Below, piece after piece: positions 10,416-19,558 of a stretch of DNA of 64,000 bases. The position numbers were made by a program, and so were the translations under genes. Each line of letters begins with the position of its first letter. Within the stretch, counting starts at the first letter, position 1. The stretch is from contig NZ_JAIHOM010000001.1 in assembly GCF_026130165.1 (NCBI RefSeq), positions 45,390-109,389 of the forward strand, given 5' to 3'. The notes below the pieces were generated by a model, which was not told the origin of the DNA, ran no database searches, and saw only the letters and a program-made list of their open reading frames with translations. Source of the DNA: Spirulina subsalsa FACHB-351 (GTDB taxonomy: Bacteria; Cyanobacteriota; Cyanobacteriia; Cyanobacteriales; Spirulinaceae).

Positions 10416-10444
10416 AAGGAGCATGAGCTATCCTCATACTCCTT
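10416..10444 (-). terminator. Hairpin terminator of the PEP-CTERM gene
   Basis: AAGGAGCATGAG and CTCATACTCCTT pair with one mismatch around a 5-base loop. On the minus strand the stem is followed by a T-rich TTGGTTTCTTT. It lies 52 bases past the stop of the leftward PEP-CTERM gene. Confidence 0.65.
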
Positions 10445-10495
10445 CTTCTGGATTCCTGATGTTGGGTGAAAAGATTGACTACCGTTGAGGGAGAA

Positions 10496-11239
10496 TTAGC
10501 ACTCAGACTTACGGTTTTTGCGACCAGCCCCTAAAGCACCGAGGGCGAACATTCCTAGACCGAGGGTAACGGTGGGTTCAGGAACAGAAACAGAGGGAGG
10601 TTCGGGGGGAATAGTTTCTTGGAAATAGCCCGCTAACACCTTGTCGCTTTCTTCTCCATTCACGCCAACCTGTTGGAAACGAGCGGCGGCGCGGAGTTGA
10701 CCACTTTCATAAGCGCTGGCAAACAGGGATTCTAATTCACTGGCACTTTTCCCGACGTTACTAAAGGTAAAAGCTACTTGAGCAGATTCACCTTCTCTCA
10801 AACCAGCCGTCGGTTTACCACCACTAAAACTGCGGTTGTTGCCGCCTTCACTGCGCACCCCAAAGTCAAAAGTCCCGAAGGGTTGATAGCTGGGGTCTTC
10901 AAAAACGAGGGTGAAGTCTGTCCCCATATTGTCATAACTCCAAGCAAGACTGTCCATCCAGTCCAATGTGTCGAAAGTCCAACCGACTAAGGTGGAGCCA
11001 ATGTCAGAAGGGGTGGTATTGGCAACGGTCATTAAGATGCTGACCCCACCGTTCCCACTGTCCACGAAGTCGAATTTTAATTCACCTAAAGACCCTGTGT
11101 AGTCACTGGTTGTACCAAAACTGGGGTCAAATTTCATGGTAAAGGCATCAGCCGGGGTTGCGGCGAAGAATGTAGATGCGGCGATCGCAACGCCAGCAGA
11201 AATTGCAGTATTTTTGATCAGAGTAGATAAGTTGTTCAT
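10496..11239 (-). CDS. PEP-CTERM sorting domain exoprotein
   Basis: This is a secreted or surface-anchored protein of unknown function. It has an N-terminal signal peptide (ATPADAF cleavage region near residue 32), a beta-rich middle containing SGNGGVSILMTVANTTP, and a C-terminal tripartite sorting signal: the motif VPEP, a hydrophobic helix LGLGMFALGALGAG, and the basic tail RKNRKSEC. Such proteins are processed by exosortase and usually go to the extracellular matrix. The gene is monocistronic, with its own hairpin terminator and a 461-base upstream gap. Confidence 0.9.
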   Translation of the reverse strand: MNNLSTLIKNTAISAGVAIAASTFFAATPADAFTMKFDPSFGTTSDYTGSLGELKFDFVDSGNGGVSILMTVANTTPSDIGSTLVGWTFDTLDWMDSLAWSYDNMGTDFTLVFEDPSYQPFGTFDFGVRSEGGNNRSFSGGKPTAGLREGESAQVAFTFSNVGKSASELESLFASAYESGQLRAAARFQQVGVNGEESDKVLAGYFQETIPPEPPSVSVPEPTVTLGLGMFALGALGAGRKNRKSEC

Positions 11240-11700
11240 TTGTTCTCCTAGCCCTTTTCGGTAATTGATCCAGCCTTCTTTTCCCTAAACAGAATCCGGT
11301 TGTTCAAACCTTCTCTTCTTATCTTCTACGTTAAACAACCGAATTACGGACTGTCTAGAGTAATCCGGGCAAATTTATCCAATCTTTAAGAACAGTGGGG
11401 CAAATGTAAACAACCCATAGAGTTAAGTCAGGAAAAAAGGGGGGGGTGGGTTAGGTTGCCCTAGCCCAACCTACAGGCTTACTCTCATTCTAGCCGACAG
11501 AACCCAATTGCCCAGGAGAATCAACACAAGAGGACATTTATGCTTAACTGGTCACTAATGCTCCTGACCTCGTTGGGTGAAAAAAAGCTGATACATCCCT
11601 CAAAGAGAGGGGGTATGATAGGGGAAGGGAATGAGTGTCATTCTTCACGGCGTGAGTGCAGGTATGCTGTACTGCGTGTTCGAGGTAGATATAAGACGTT
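11240..11700. other. Divergent gap between the PEP-CTERM gene and grpE
   Basis: No gene is supported here. It holds a small hairpin, TAGGTTG (11452-11458) pairing with CAACCTA (11467-11473), of the CCCAACCTAC type that recurs at 58290-58372. I looked for a CIRCE-type TTAGCACTC/GAGTGCTAA operator ahead of grpE and saw none. Confidence 0.5.
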
Positions 11701-12465
11701 ATGATGGACGAGCAAAAGCAGCCAGAAGTGAATATAGATCAGCCTGATGAGGGAGCAGAGATTAATAACTCAGAGTCCTTAGACTCCGAAACCCGCTTAG
11801 ATGAGCAGGCCACGGGTGAAGCAACTCCTACCCCAGAAGGGGAAACTGTCACCCCCCAAGGAGAAGAGCCTAATATTGCACCGGAAACTCATGCTGTTTC
11901 TAGTGAACAAGCCCAAATTATCGAAGCGCTTCAGTTAGAAGTCGAGTCCCTGCGTCAACAACTCGCGGAACAGGGGAGACAACTCGAAACCTATAAAGCC
12001 CAATCTTTGAGAATCGCCGCCGACTTTGATAACTTCCGTAAGCGCACTCAAAAAGAAAAAGAAGAACAGGAGTATCACGTTAAACGGAATACTATTACCG
12101 AGCTTTTGCCCGTGGTGGATAACTTTGAGCGAGCGCGATCGCAAATCAAACCCGCCACCGAAGCAGAAATGGTCATCCACAAGAGTTATCAAAGCGTCTA
12201 CAAAAACCTAGTTGATGGACTCAAACGGATTGGAGTGTCAGCCATGCGCCCCGAAGGTCAGGAATTTGACCCCAACTTCCATGAGGCCATGTTACGACAA
12301 CCCACGGAAGAATATCCAGAAGGGGCTGTTATGGAGCAGCTAGTTCGTGGGTATCTTCTCCATGATAGGGTTTTGCGGCACGCGATGGTTAAAGTCGCCG
12401 CCGCCCCAGAACCCCCGATGGTTTCAGAAGAAGAAGCCCCCCCAGAAGAAGGGGAAGGGGAATAA
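11701..12465 (+). CDS. grpE: GrpE nucleotide exchange factor
   Basis: GrpE releases ADP from DnaK in the Hsp70 cycle. The 254 residues start with an acidic, disordered stretch (about 1-75). A long coiled coil follows ([20 protein letters not shown], then [16 protein letters not shown]), then the beta domain with [10 protein letters not shown] and [18 protein letters not shown]. The acidic tail is Pro/Glu-rich. The gene heads the chaperone cluster grpE-dnaK-dnaJ but is separated from dnaK by 553 bases that contain an IS200/IS605 relic. Two consecutive ATGs start the frame. Confidence 0.96.
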   Translation: MMDEQKQPEVNIDQPDEGAEINNSESLDSETRLDEQATGEATPTPEGETVTPQGEEPNIAPETHAVSSEQAQIIEALQLEVESLRQQLAEQGRQLETYKAQSLRIAADFDNFRKRTQKEKEEQEYHVKRNTITELLPVVDNFERARSQIKPATEAEMVIHKSYQSVYKNLVDGLKRIGVSAMRPEGQEFDPNFHEAMLRQPTEEYPEGAVMEQLVRGYLLHDRVLRHAMVKVAAAPEPPMVSEEEAPPEEGEGE

Positions 12466-12600
12466 ATCAATTCCCCCCTCGGAGTAACATCCAGATTCTA
12501 GGGCATTTTCTAGGAAGCCTTCTAGGGCTTGTGTTAAAATCCTAGGGATCTTGAAACCACTCAATATCTCTGAAGACAACAAGCTTTTAGCTTGAGTACA

Positions 12601-12741
12601 ATGAAACATAGTCGCCACAGGGCATGGGGAGACTCTAAACGGACGCAGAGCGAGGGTAAGACTACTTCGGTAGCACATTGCTGTGAAGCGTCAAGGAATC
12701 CTCGCTCCTTCAGGACGAGGAGGTATGTCAATAGCGAATAG
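12601..12741 (+). pseudogene. IS200/IS605 TnpB C-terminal relic with right-end hairpin
   Basis: A 46-codon frame, ATG AAA CAT ... to TAG, gives a Ser/Arg-rich tail like the C-termini of TnpB proteins. It ends over CCTCGCTCCTTCAGGACGAGG followed by AGGTATGTCAA, the layout of an IS605-type right end (a GAATCC-type hairpin, then GTCAA). The catalytic parts of TnpB are absent. It interrupts the grpE-dnaK spacing, and the overlapping DNA could once have encoded the guide (omega) RNA. The assignment rests on pattern similarity only. Confidence 0.5.
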
Positions 12742-13018
12742 GGTTCACAGCCTCTGCTGTTAGCCCGAATATTGGGGAATAAAAATCCGTGAAGGCTCAA
12801 AACCAATCTAGAGAAGTAAGTGAAGGAAAAATTCATTGAGAACAAGGTGAAAAAAAGTCTAACCCCTTACACTCTAGATAACAAACTCTGTGAAATGTCT
12901 AGTCATCAACAGTTTACTCATTCCTTGACTTGATCAGTCTTTGAGTGAACTTAATATTTCATCGCTTTATTCCCCATTTTTATCAGTCTACTGCACAAAT
13001 ATTTAGAGCCGAAGTGCT
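12742..13018. other. Upstream region of dnaK
   Basis: These bases are AT-rich close to dnaK and must hold its promoter if the IS relic uncoupled dnaK from grpE. I can name no clear sigma-70 boxes or heat-shock operator. Confidence 0.3.
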
Positions 13019-15001
13019 ATGGGAAAAGTCATCGGTATTGACCTTGGGACAACCAATAGTTGCGTTGCTGTCTTAGAAGGTGGAAAGCCGCTCGTTATTC
13101 AAAATACAGAAGGTGGGCGGACAACCCCCAGTATGGTGGGCTTTGGCAAATCAGGAGAACGCTTAGTTGGGCAATTAGCTAAACGTCAGGCTGTCACCAA
13201 TGCGGAAAACACCGTCTATAGTATCAAGCGCTTTATTGGTCGGCGTTGGGACGACACCGTAGAAGAGCGATCGCGAGTCCCCTACAACTGTGTGCGCGGT
13301 CGGGATGATACCGTGGATGTAGCCATCCGGGGTAAAAACTTCACCCCCCAAGAAATCTCCGCCATGATTCTCCAGAAATTAAAAGCCGACGCGGAAAAAT
13401 TTCTGGGAGAACCCGTGACCCAAGCGGTGATCACCGTTCCCGCCTACTTCACCGATGCCCAGCGCCAAGCCACCAAAGACGGGGGAACCATCGCGGGATT
13501 AGAAGTGCTACGCATTATCAACGAACCCACCGCCGCCGCCCTCGCCTACGGGTTAGACAAACAAGACCAAGATCAGCATATTCTGGTCTTCGACTTAGGC
13601 GGTGGAACCTTTGATGTATCCGTCCTACAACTCGGCGACGGTGTATTTGAAGTTAAATCTACCTCCGGCAACAACCACCTGGGGGGCGACGACTTCGACA
13701 ACGTGATTGTCCGTTGGATGATCGAAAACTTCAAAGAACAGGAAGGCGTAGATTTAGCCAGCGATAAAATGGCCTTACAACGGCTACGGGAAGCCGCCGA
13801 AAAAGCCAAAATCGAACTCTCCAGCATGGGGACAACCTCCATTAACCTGCCCTTCATCACCGCCGACGAAACCGGCCCCAAACACCTCGAAACCGAACTC
13901 ACCCGTTCTAAATTCGAGGAATTAGCGACCCACCTCATTGAAGGCACAGTTCTCCCGGTTAATCAATCCTTAAAAGATTGTGATCTCACCGTTGATGACA
14001 TTGACCGGATTTTGTTAGTCGGGGGATCTACCCGCATTCCAGCCGTCGCCAATGCCATCAAGAAATTCTTCAAAGGTAAAGAACCCGACCGTTCTGTTAA
14101 CCCTGATGAAGCGGTAGCTTTGGGTGCTGCCATTCAAGGGGGTATCTTGGGCGGTGAAGTAGAAGACCTGCTGTTATTGGATGTGACTCCCCTCTCCTTG
14201 GGGATTGAAACCCTAGGGGAAGTGTTCACCAAAATTATTGAACGGAACACCACCATTCCCACCAGCAAATCTCAAATCTTCTCCACCGCCATTGACGGCC
14301 AAACCTCCGTAGAAATCCACGTTCTCCAAGGGGAACGGGCAATGGCACGGGATAACAAAAGCCTGGGGAAATTCCTGCTAACTGGGATTTTACCCGCCCC
14401 TCGGGGGGTGCCGCAAATTGAGGTGAGCTTTGAGATTGATGTGAACGGGATTCTCCGGGTTTCAGCCCAAGATAAGGCCACCGGAAAAGAACAAAGCATC
14501 CGCATTACCAACACCGGAGGATTAAGTTCTACAGAAGTGGAGCGGATGCGCCAAGAAGCAGAACAGTATGCAGAACAAGACCGTCGGCGAATGGAACTGG
14601 TGGAACTGCGCAACCAAGCCGATAGTATCGCTTATACCCATGACTCCACCCTGAAGGACAATGCAGCCCTAATTCGGGAAGATTTGAAAGTTCAAGCGGA
14701 ACGAAAACGTAAGGCCTTAGATGTGGCCTTTGCGGATCCCAAAGCCACCGTAGAAACCGTTAAAGTTTGTTTAGAAGAATTTAAACAGGCCGTGTTAGCG
14801 GTGGGGACGGATCTATATAACCGCGCTAATCAAGGGGTTAGTGAGGAGTTTGAGGCAGTAGCAGATAATCCGCCCCCCTTCTCGGAACAAGCGACAACGG
14901 TTGACCCGGAATCGGAACCCGAGGAGGAAGAAGACGAGTTTAGTTTTGATTTTGATGATGAGGACGAAACCGTTGCTGTGGATTATGAACCTGTTGATTA
15001 A
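13019..15001 (+). CDS. dnaK: Hsp70 chaperone DnaK (grpE-linked paralogue)
   Basis: This is an ATP-dependent foldase of 660 residues. The nucleotide-binding domain carries [28 protein letters not shown] and [12 protein letters not shown]. The linker is [18 protein letters not shown], then come the substrate-binding beta domain and helical lid. The tail is strongly acidic ([18 protein letters not shown]). The RRW-type segment near residue 75 and the linkage to grpE recall the DnaK1-type paralogue of Synechocystis rather than the essential DnaK2 (inference from memory). A stem-loop follows the stop codon, before dnaJ. Confidence 0.97.
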   Translation: MGKVIGIDLGTTNSCVAVLEGGKPLVIQNTEGGRTTPSMVGFGKSGERLVGQLAKRQAVTNAENTVYSIKRFIGRRWDDTVEERSRVPYNCVRGRDDTVDVAIRGKNFTPQEISAMILQKLKADAEKFLGEPVTQAVITVPAYFTDAQRQATKDGGTIAGLEVLRIINEPTAAALAYGLDKQDQDQHILVFDLGGGTFDVSVLQLGDGVFEVKSTSGNNHLGGDDFDNVIVRWMIENFKEQEGVDLASDKMALQRLREAAEKAKIELSSMGTTSINLPFITADETGPKHLETELTRSKFEELATHLIEGTVLPVNQSLKDCDLTVDDIDRILLVGGSTRIPAVANAIKKFFKGKEPDRSVNPDEAVALGAAIQGGILGGEVEDLLLLDVTPLSLGIETLGEVFTKIIERNTTIPTSKSQIFSTAIDGQTSVEIHVLQGERAMARDNKSLGKFLLTGILPAPRGVPQIEVSFEIDVNGILRVSAQDKATGKEQSIRITNTGGLSSTEVERMRQEAEQYAEQDRRRMELVELRNQADSIAYTHDSTLKDNAALIREDLKVQAERKRKALDVAFADPKATVETVKVCLEEFKQAVLAVGTDLYNRANQGVSEEFEAVADNPPPFSEQATTVDPESEPEEEEDEFSFDFDDEDETVAVDYEPVD

Positions 15002-15003
15002 GC

Positions 15004-15024
15004 TTCTGGGAGTTGCTCCCAGAA
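15004..15024 (+). terminator. 9-bp stem-loop just after dnaK
   Basis: TTCTGGGAG and CTCCCAGAA pair perfectly around a TTG loop, starting 3 bases after the dnaK stop. There is no T-run, so it may be an attenuating or RNA-stabilising hairpin between dnaK and dnaJ rather than a full terminator. Confidence 0.5.
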
Positions 15025-15187
15025 ATTCCTGTCCCCGGCTCAAAAAAGCCTCAGCATAAAGTATCTGAAAAACCCATAGCATAACCCTTTGAGTTGCTGT
15101 GGGTTTCTCTGTCCTGAGACTCAACCAATCCTGACCCGATTTTTGATACACTGGGTAAGGACTATTTACCCAAACTATCACCGCTCT

Positions 15188-16321
15188 ATGGCAGGCGACT
15201 ACTACGAAACTCTCGGTATCTCGCGTGATGCCTCACAAGATGAAATTAAACGGGCTTATCGCCGTTTAGCTCGCAAATACCACCCCGATGTCAATAAAGA
15301 ACCGGGGGCGGAAGACCGTTTTAAGGAGGTCAATCGCGCCCATGAGGTTCTCTCGGATCCGGAAATGCGGGCGAGATATGATCGCTTTGGAGAAGCGGGA
15401 GTGGCTTCTGGCGCGGGTGCAGGGTATGGGTCAGACTTCGGCGACATGGGCGGTTTCGCTGATATTTTCGAGACAATTTTTAGTGGGTTTGGGGGTATGG
15501 GCGGCACCACTAGCACCCGCCGCCGCAGTGGACCCGTGCGAGGGGATGACCTACGCCTTGATTTGAAATTGGAGTTTCGCGAGGCCATTTTTGGCGGTGA
15601 GAAGGAAATCCGCATTCCCCATTTAGAGACTTGTAATGTTTGTAACGGCACGGGGGCAAAACCGGGGACGGGGGCGCGGACTTGTCCGACTTGTAACGGG
15701 ACGGGTCAGGTGAGACGGGCAACGCGCACACCCTTTGGGAGTTTTGCTCAGGTGTCTGTTTGTCCGACTTGTAACGGGGAAGGACAAGTCATTGAGGAGA
15801 AATGTGAGGCCTGTGGTGGGGCGGGTCGTAAGCAGGAAACGAAGAAGTTAAAGATTACTATTCCCCCCGGTGTGGACAATGGGACGCGCTTACGGGTCGC
15901 TCGGGAAGGGGATGCCGGGTCCCGGGGCGGTGCGGCGGGAGATTTGTATGTGTATTTATTTGTGGAAGAGGATGCGGAATTCCAACGGGATGGGGTGAAT
16001 ATCCTCTCGGAAATTACGGTGAGTTATTTACAGGCAATTTTAGGCTGTAAGTTGTTGGTGAATACGGTGGATGGTGATGTGGAAATGACGATTCCGGCGG
16101 GGACCCAACCGAATACGGTGATTAAGTTGGAAGATCGGGGAGTACCTCGTTTGGGGAATGCGGTGAGTCGGGGGGATCATTTGATTACGGTGAAGGTGGA
16201 TATTCCCACGCGAATCACTCAAGAGGAGCGGGAGTTATTGGAGCAGTTGGCGCACTTGAAGGGTGAAAGTACCGGAAAGGGCGGATTGGAAGGGTTTCTA
16301 GGGAAGATGTTCCGGGGATGA
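15188..16321 (+). CDS. dnaJ: Type I DnaJ (Hsp40) co-chaperone
   Basis: DnaJ stimulates DnaK ATPase and delivers substrates. At 377 residues it has a J domain ([12 protein letters not shown], with HPD in [10 protein letters not shown]), a Gly/Phe-rich segment, and four zinc-binding CxxCxGxG motifs ([32 protein letters not shown]). Two C-terminal beta domains and a short dimerisation tail follow. I chose the ATG at 15188, which gives [10 protein letters not shown]. The frame is open another 33 codons upstream without J-domain similarity. The stop overlaps the next gene's start (ATGA). Confidence 0.96.
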   Translation: MAGDYYETLGISRDASQDEIKRAYRRLARKYHPDVNKEPGAEDRFKEVNRAHEVLSDPEMRARYDRFGEAGVASGAGAGYGSDFGDMGGFADIFETIFSGFGGMGGTTSTRRRSGPVRGDDLRLDLKLEFREAIFGGEKEIRIPHLETCNVCNGTGAKPGTGARTCPTCNGTGQVRRATRTPFGSFAQVSVCPTCNGEGQVIEEKCEACGGAGRKQETKKLKITIPPGVDNGTRLRVAREGDAGSRGGAAGDLYVYLFVEEDAEFQRDGVNILSEITVSYLQAILGCKLLVNTVDGDVEMTIPAGTQPNTVIKLEDRGVPRLGNAVSRGDHLITVKVDIPTRITQEERELLEQLAHLKGESTGKGGLEGFLGKMFRG

Positions 16322-16587
16322 TGAACGAGTCAATTGGAGCGAAAATTACCGAAGAGATTGCTACAAAGTTGGATTTGCGGGGAACGCCCTGTCCGATTAA
16401 TTTTGTGCGGACTAAGTTGCGTTTGGAGCAGATGCCGAGGGGGGAATGGTTGGAGGTGTGGTTAGATGGGGGGGAACCGATTGAACAGGTGCCGGATAGT
16501 TTGGTGATGGAGGGGTATCACTTGGCGGCCATTGAGGACCGAGGGGAGTTTTTCGCCTTGCAGGTCTGTCGTCCTGAGTCGGTATGA
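16318..16587 (+). CDS. TusA-family sulfurtransferase-like protein
   Basis: This small protein of 89 residues has the family signature [20 protein letters not shown], where the Cys of CPxx carries persulfide sulfur in TusA. The rest ([18 protein letters not shown]) follows the beta-alpha-beta fold of the family. It is translationally coupled at both ends by ATGA overlaps with dnaJ and rsgA. Its sulfur acceptor is unknown. A role in tRNA thiolation or molybdopterin is only a family possibility. Confidence 0.85.
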   Translation: MMNESIGAKITEEIATKLDLRGTPCPINFVRTKLRLEQMPRGEWLEVWLDGGEPIEQVPDSLVMEGYHLAAIEDRGEFFALQVCRPESV

Positions 16588-17657
16588 TACCGGGGAGGGG
16601 GGAAGGGGGGGAGGATGTACCCCAAGGGACGGTGGTGGCGGTACAGGCGAATTTTTATCAGGTGCGTTTGTTGGGGGGTGGGGAAAGTGTGTTGTGTACC
16701 CGGCGATCGCGTTTGAAGAAATTGGGTCAGAAGGTCATGGTGGGCGATCGCGTGATGGTGGAGGAAATCGATGAGGTAGACCGACGGGGTGCGATCGCCG
16801 AAATCCTCCCCCGTCAAACCCTTTTAGAACGCCCTCCCGTAGCCAATGCCGAGCAAATTTTATTAGTTTTTTCCCTCGCAGAACCTCCCCTCGACCCTTG
16901 GCAATTAAGCCGTTTTTTAATTAAGGCTGAGTTAACAGAACTCAGCCCCTGTTTATGTTTGAATAAGTTGGATTTAGTCAGCCCTTCGGAACAAGCCGCC
17001 TGGCAGGAAAGGCTACAACAATGGGGCTATAACCCCCTTTTGATTAGTGTTGAGCAACGGAAGGGGTTAGACCGGGTTTTAGGGCAATTAGCGGGCAAAA
17101 TTACGGTCATTGCGGGGCCTTCTGGGGTGGGGAAATCGAGTTTAATTAATCAACTAATTCCCGATGCTACCTTACGGGTGGGGGAAGTGTCCGGGAAACT
17201 ACAACGGGGCCGCCACACTACGCGCCATGTCGAGTTATTCGAGTTACCGATGGGGGGATTACTGGCCGATAGTCCGGGATTTAATAAACCGGATTTAGAT
17301 TGTGATCCTACGGAGTTAGTCTATGCTTTCCCAGAGGCGCGAGAGGCTTTGGGACAAGGGGCTTGTCAGTTTAGTGACTGTTTGCATCGGGATGAGCCGA
17401 ACTGTCAAGTCCGGGGGGACTGGGAACGATATGACCATTATCTCAAATTTCTGGAAGAGGCGATCGCCCGTCAAGAATTACGCCAACAGCGCCCCGACGA
17501 AGAAGAAGCCCTCAAGTTGAAAATTAAGGGCTCCGGGGAACGGGTTTATGAACCCCGCTTAGAGAGTAAAAAATACCGCCGTCGTTCCCGTCGTTCCCGT
17601 CACCAAGCCTTACAGGACTTAGTGGAAGAGGTACAGAGTGAGGAATTGGAGAGTTAG
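16584..17657 (+). CDS. rsgA: Ribosome small subunit-dependent GTPase RsgA
   Basis: RsgA is a late 30S assembly GTPase. The 357-residue protein has an N-terminal OB fold (about 10-75), then a circularly permuted GTPase order: G4 NKLD comes first (LCLNKLDLVSP), then G1 GPSGVGKSSLINQL, then G3 DSPGF. The C-terminal zinc finger is CQFSDCLHRDEPNC. The basic C-terminal tail (SKKYRRRSRRSRHQ) may add RNA contact. It overlaps the TusA-like gene by 4 bases and converges on the BolA-like gene with a 12-base gap. Confidence 0.95.
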   Translation: MIPGRGEGGEDVPQGTVVAVQANFYQVRLLGGGESVLCTRRSRLKKLGQKVMVGDRVMVEEIDEVDRRGAIAEILPRQTLLERPPVANAEQILLVFSLAEPPLDPWQLSRFLIKAELTELSPCLCLNKLDLVSPSEQAAWQERLQQWGYNPLLISVEQRKGLDRVLGQLAGKITVIAGPSGVGKSSLINQLIPDATLRVGEVSGKLQRGRHTTRHVELFELPMGGLLADSPGFNKPDLDCDPTELVYAFPEAREALGQGACQFSDCLHRDEPNCQVRGDWERYDHYLKFLEEAIARQELRQQRPDEEEALKLKIKGSGERVYEPRLESKKYRRRSRRSRHQALQDLVEEVQSEELES

Positions 17658-17669
17658 GTTTTTAAGATA

Positions 17670-18050
17670 CTATTCCGCTTGACCTTTCCTCGTCATTCCA
17701 ATGCCGGATAAGTATAAGTCTGGTACTTTATAACGTTCAACTTCATCATGACTGGGGCGTGCTAATGCTTCGGGCCATAGAGGCAAGTCTAGGGGGGCAT
17801 CAAGGGGAAGAGAACCTGCCCATTCTTGTTCTTGAGGGGTGAGTAAATCTAACCATTGAATGGTTAGGGATTCTAGTCCATCTAGGACTATTTTTTGCCG
17901 TTCTGATTGAGCTTTTCCAGCAAAATCTGAAGAAATAACTACAATATGCCACCCCATATATTGATCCGGTTGAATGCGTAAATCTTGAATTTTTACATGA
18001 GCCTCTGACATATTTTGTTCAATTTTGTCTTTGATTTCTGAATAATTCAT
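17670..18050 (-). CDS. BolA/IbaG-like small protein lacking the conserved His
   Basis: The first 75 residues fit the BolA fold: KDKIEQNMSEAHVKIQDL, then VVISSDFAGKAQSERQKIV, then LDGLESLTIQWLDLLTPQE. In BolA proteins the FxGK motif is followed by RHR, whose His ligates an iron-sulfur cluster shared with monothiol glutaredoxin. Here it reads SERQK, so that His is missing. A non-conserved extension of about 45 residues follows. It is the last gene of a three-gene overlapping operon. The assignment is a motif-level call. Confidence 0.6.
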   Translation of the reverse strand: MNYSEIKDKIEQNMSEAHVKIQDLRIQPDQYMGWHIVVISSDFAGKAQSERQKIVLDGLESLTIQWLDLLTPQEQEWAGSLPLDAPLDLPLWPEALARPSHDEVERYKVPDLYLSGIGMTRKGQAE

Positions 18051-18355
18051 TTACGCCTCCTAAATCGATCACTACGACGAATTTTATTTTGTATCCAACC
18101 TGTTAAATGTTTAGCTCCCTCTACTAATTCTTGATGACTCAGAGGACTATCACAAGTGATTTCATATCGTAGGGAGGTGTCCCATTTTTCCAAATAAAAC
18201 GTTTTTGCCCCGGTAGGATCGTAAAGATCAGGATGAAGTAATAACAATTGAATTTGCAAAGAACTTTCATGGCTGCCAATAAAAGCGACCTTCTTATGAT
18301 AAGCCGGAATTTTTGATAACTGGAGTTCACAAGATCGCTCAACGCTGACGCTCAA
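18047..18355 (-). CDS. Small protein of unknown function
   Basis: It has 102 residues, no membrane segment, and a strongly basic end (NKIRRSDRFRRRK). The central part (LLLLHPDLYDPTGAKTFYLEKWD) is amphipathic. It overlaps the upstream TPR gene by 17 bases and the downstream BolA-like gene by 4 bases, so all three should be one transcript. I do not recognise a family. Confidence 0.65.
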   Translation of the reverse strand: MSVSVERSCELQLSKIPAYHKKVAFIGSHESSLQIQLLLLHPDLYDPTGAKTFYLEKWDTSLRYEITCDSPLSHQELVEGAKHLTGWIQNKIRRSDRFRRRK

Positions 18356-19496
18356 CTTGTTCTAACAGTTGCTGACCTCGAATAGAATGGGGGGATCGAT
18401 TTAACACCTCCTCAATCACCGCTTTTGCTCTTGCCCATTGCTGTTCAAGGATTAACGCTTGGGCTAAATCTAAGGCCATCGTATTGTTATAAGGGATAGC
18501 ATCATTGGGCAAGCGGGATACGGCCTCACGGAACGCCTCTCTGGCCTTAGATTCCTGCCCTACGTTCACTAAAGCCACTCCCAAACGGAAATAGACCCAA
18601 CTTTGTTGGGGAGCTAAAAAAATAGCCTGTTCATAAGCTTGGGCAGCTGGGGCAAAGGTTCCTTGTTCCATGAAAACATCCCCAATCATCTGATAAACGA
18701 TTGCATCCTTATCATCCTCGCCAAAAGGTTGTAAGGCCGTGTGGAACTCTATCACCTGACGAAACAGGGGAAAGGCTAAATTGGCTTGATGAATCCAAGT
18801 GAAGAGATAGCCCAAATCATAATAAGCCCAGACTAATTCTGGGTTGAGATCGAGCGCTCGTTCTAAGGCGACTTGGGCTTGATCATAGTCTTCTAAACGA
18901 AATAGGGTATATCCGAGACGACTGTGAGCAAAAGCCAACTGGGGGTTAATTTCAATGGCTTTTTGATAAGCCTCCACCGCCTCAGTCCAGCGTTCTCCTT
19001 GCTCTAAAGCCCAACCTAATTCAAAATAGGCGATCGCACTCACCGGACCATCAACAAACACCGGAGCCTTATTCGCCTCCCCCTCCACCCCCCCATCCGT
19101 CACCGGTTCCCCCAAAGGACTGTACTGACGATCATCCAAAATCCGACCATACAACGGATCTTGTGCGATCGCCTCCCGATACATCCCCCAAGCCCCCTCC
19201 AACTCACCCACCACCACCAACGCCCGGGCTAACCGTAACTGCACATAAACCCGCTCCATCTCCTGTTCCGGCAACAATTGCCCCAACACCCCCTCATAAG
19301 CCGCAATCGCCCCCGCCACATCCCCCCCACAAAAGCGAAAATCCCCCACCCTCACCCCATCCATCGGCTCCTCAACCTCCGACGGCATCTCCACCGACTC
19401 ACAATGTAACCCCGTCGGCCAAGACTGCGCCAACACAGCCCCCCCCCATCCCGTCAAACCTAACACCAGAGCCAAACCATAGAATAAACGCATCAC
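18339..19496 (-). CDS. Exported TPR-repeat protein
   Basis: A signal peptide (MMRLFYGLALVLGLTGWGG, cleavage near AVLAQ) is followed by several tetratricopeptide repeats: AYFELGWALEQGERWTEAVE, the next beginning AFAHSRLGYTLFRLEDYDQA, a third AYYDLGYLFTWIHQANLAF, and SWVYFRLGVALVNVGQESKA. At 385 residues it is probably a periplasmic or lumenal scaffold. It heads a minus-strand operon with the two small genes that overlap it. The N-terminal third is rich in G-starting codons. Partner proteins are unknown. Confidence 0.85.
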   Translation of the reverse strand: MMRLFYGLALVLGLTGWGGAVLAQSWPTGLHCESVEMPSEVEEPMDGVRVGDFRFCGGDVAGAIAAYEGVLGQLLPEQEMERVYVQLRLARALVVVGELEGAWGMYREAIAQDPLYGRILDDRQYSPLGEPVTDGGVEGEANKAPVFVDGPVSAIAYFELGWALEQGERWTEAVEAYQKAIEINPQLAFAHSRLGYTLFRLEDYDQAQVALERALDLNPELVWAYYDLGYLFTWIHQANLAFPLFRQVIEFHTALQPFGEDDKDAIVYQMIGDVFMEQGTFAPAAQAYEQAIFLAPQQSWVYFRLGVALVNVGQESKAREAFREAVSRLPNDAIPYNNTMALDLAQALILEQQWARAKAVIEEVLNRSPHSIRGQQLLEQVERQR

Positions 19497-19558
19497 AACC
19501 TCCCATCAATGGACAGTCGGGGCAAAACCCAACCCACCCCGACCCAGAAAAACCACCC

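Noticed and set aside
11585..11700. CIRCE or other heat-shock operator before grpE
   Set aside because: No TTAGCACTC-N9-GAGTGCTAA or close variant could be found here or before dnaK.
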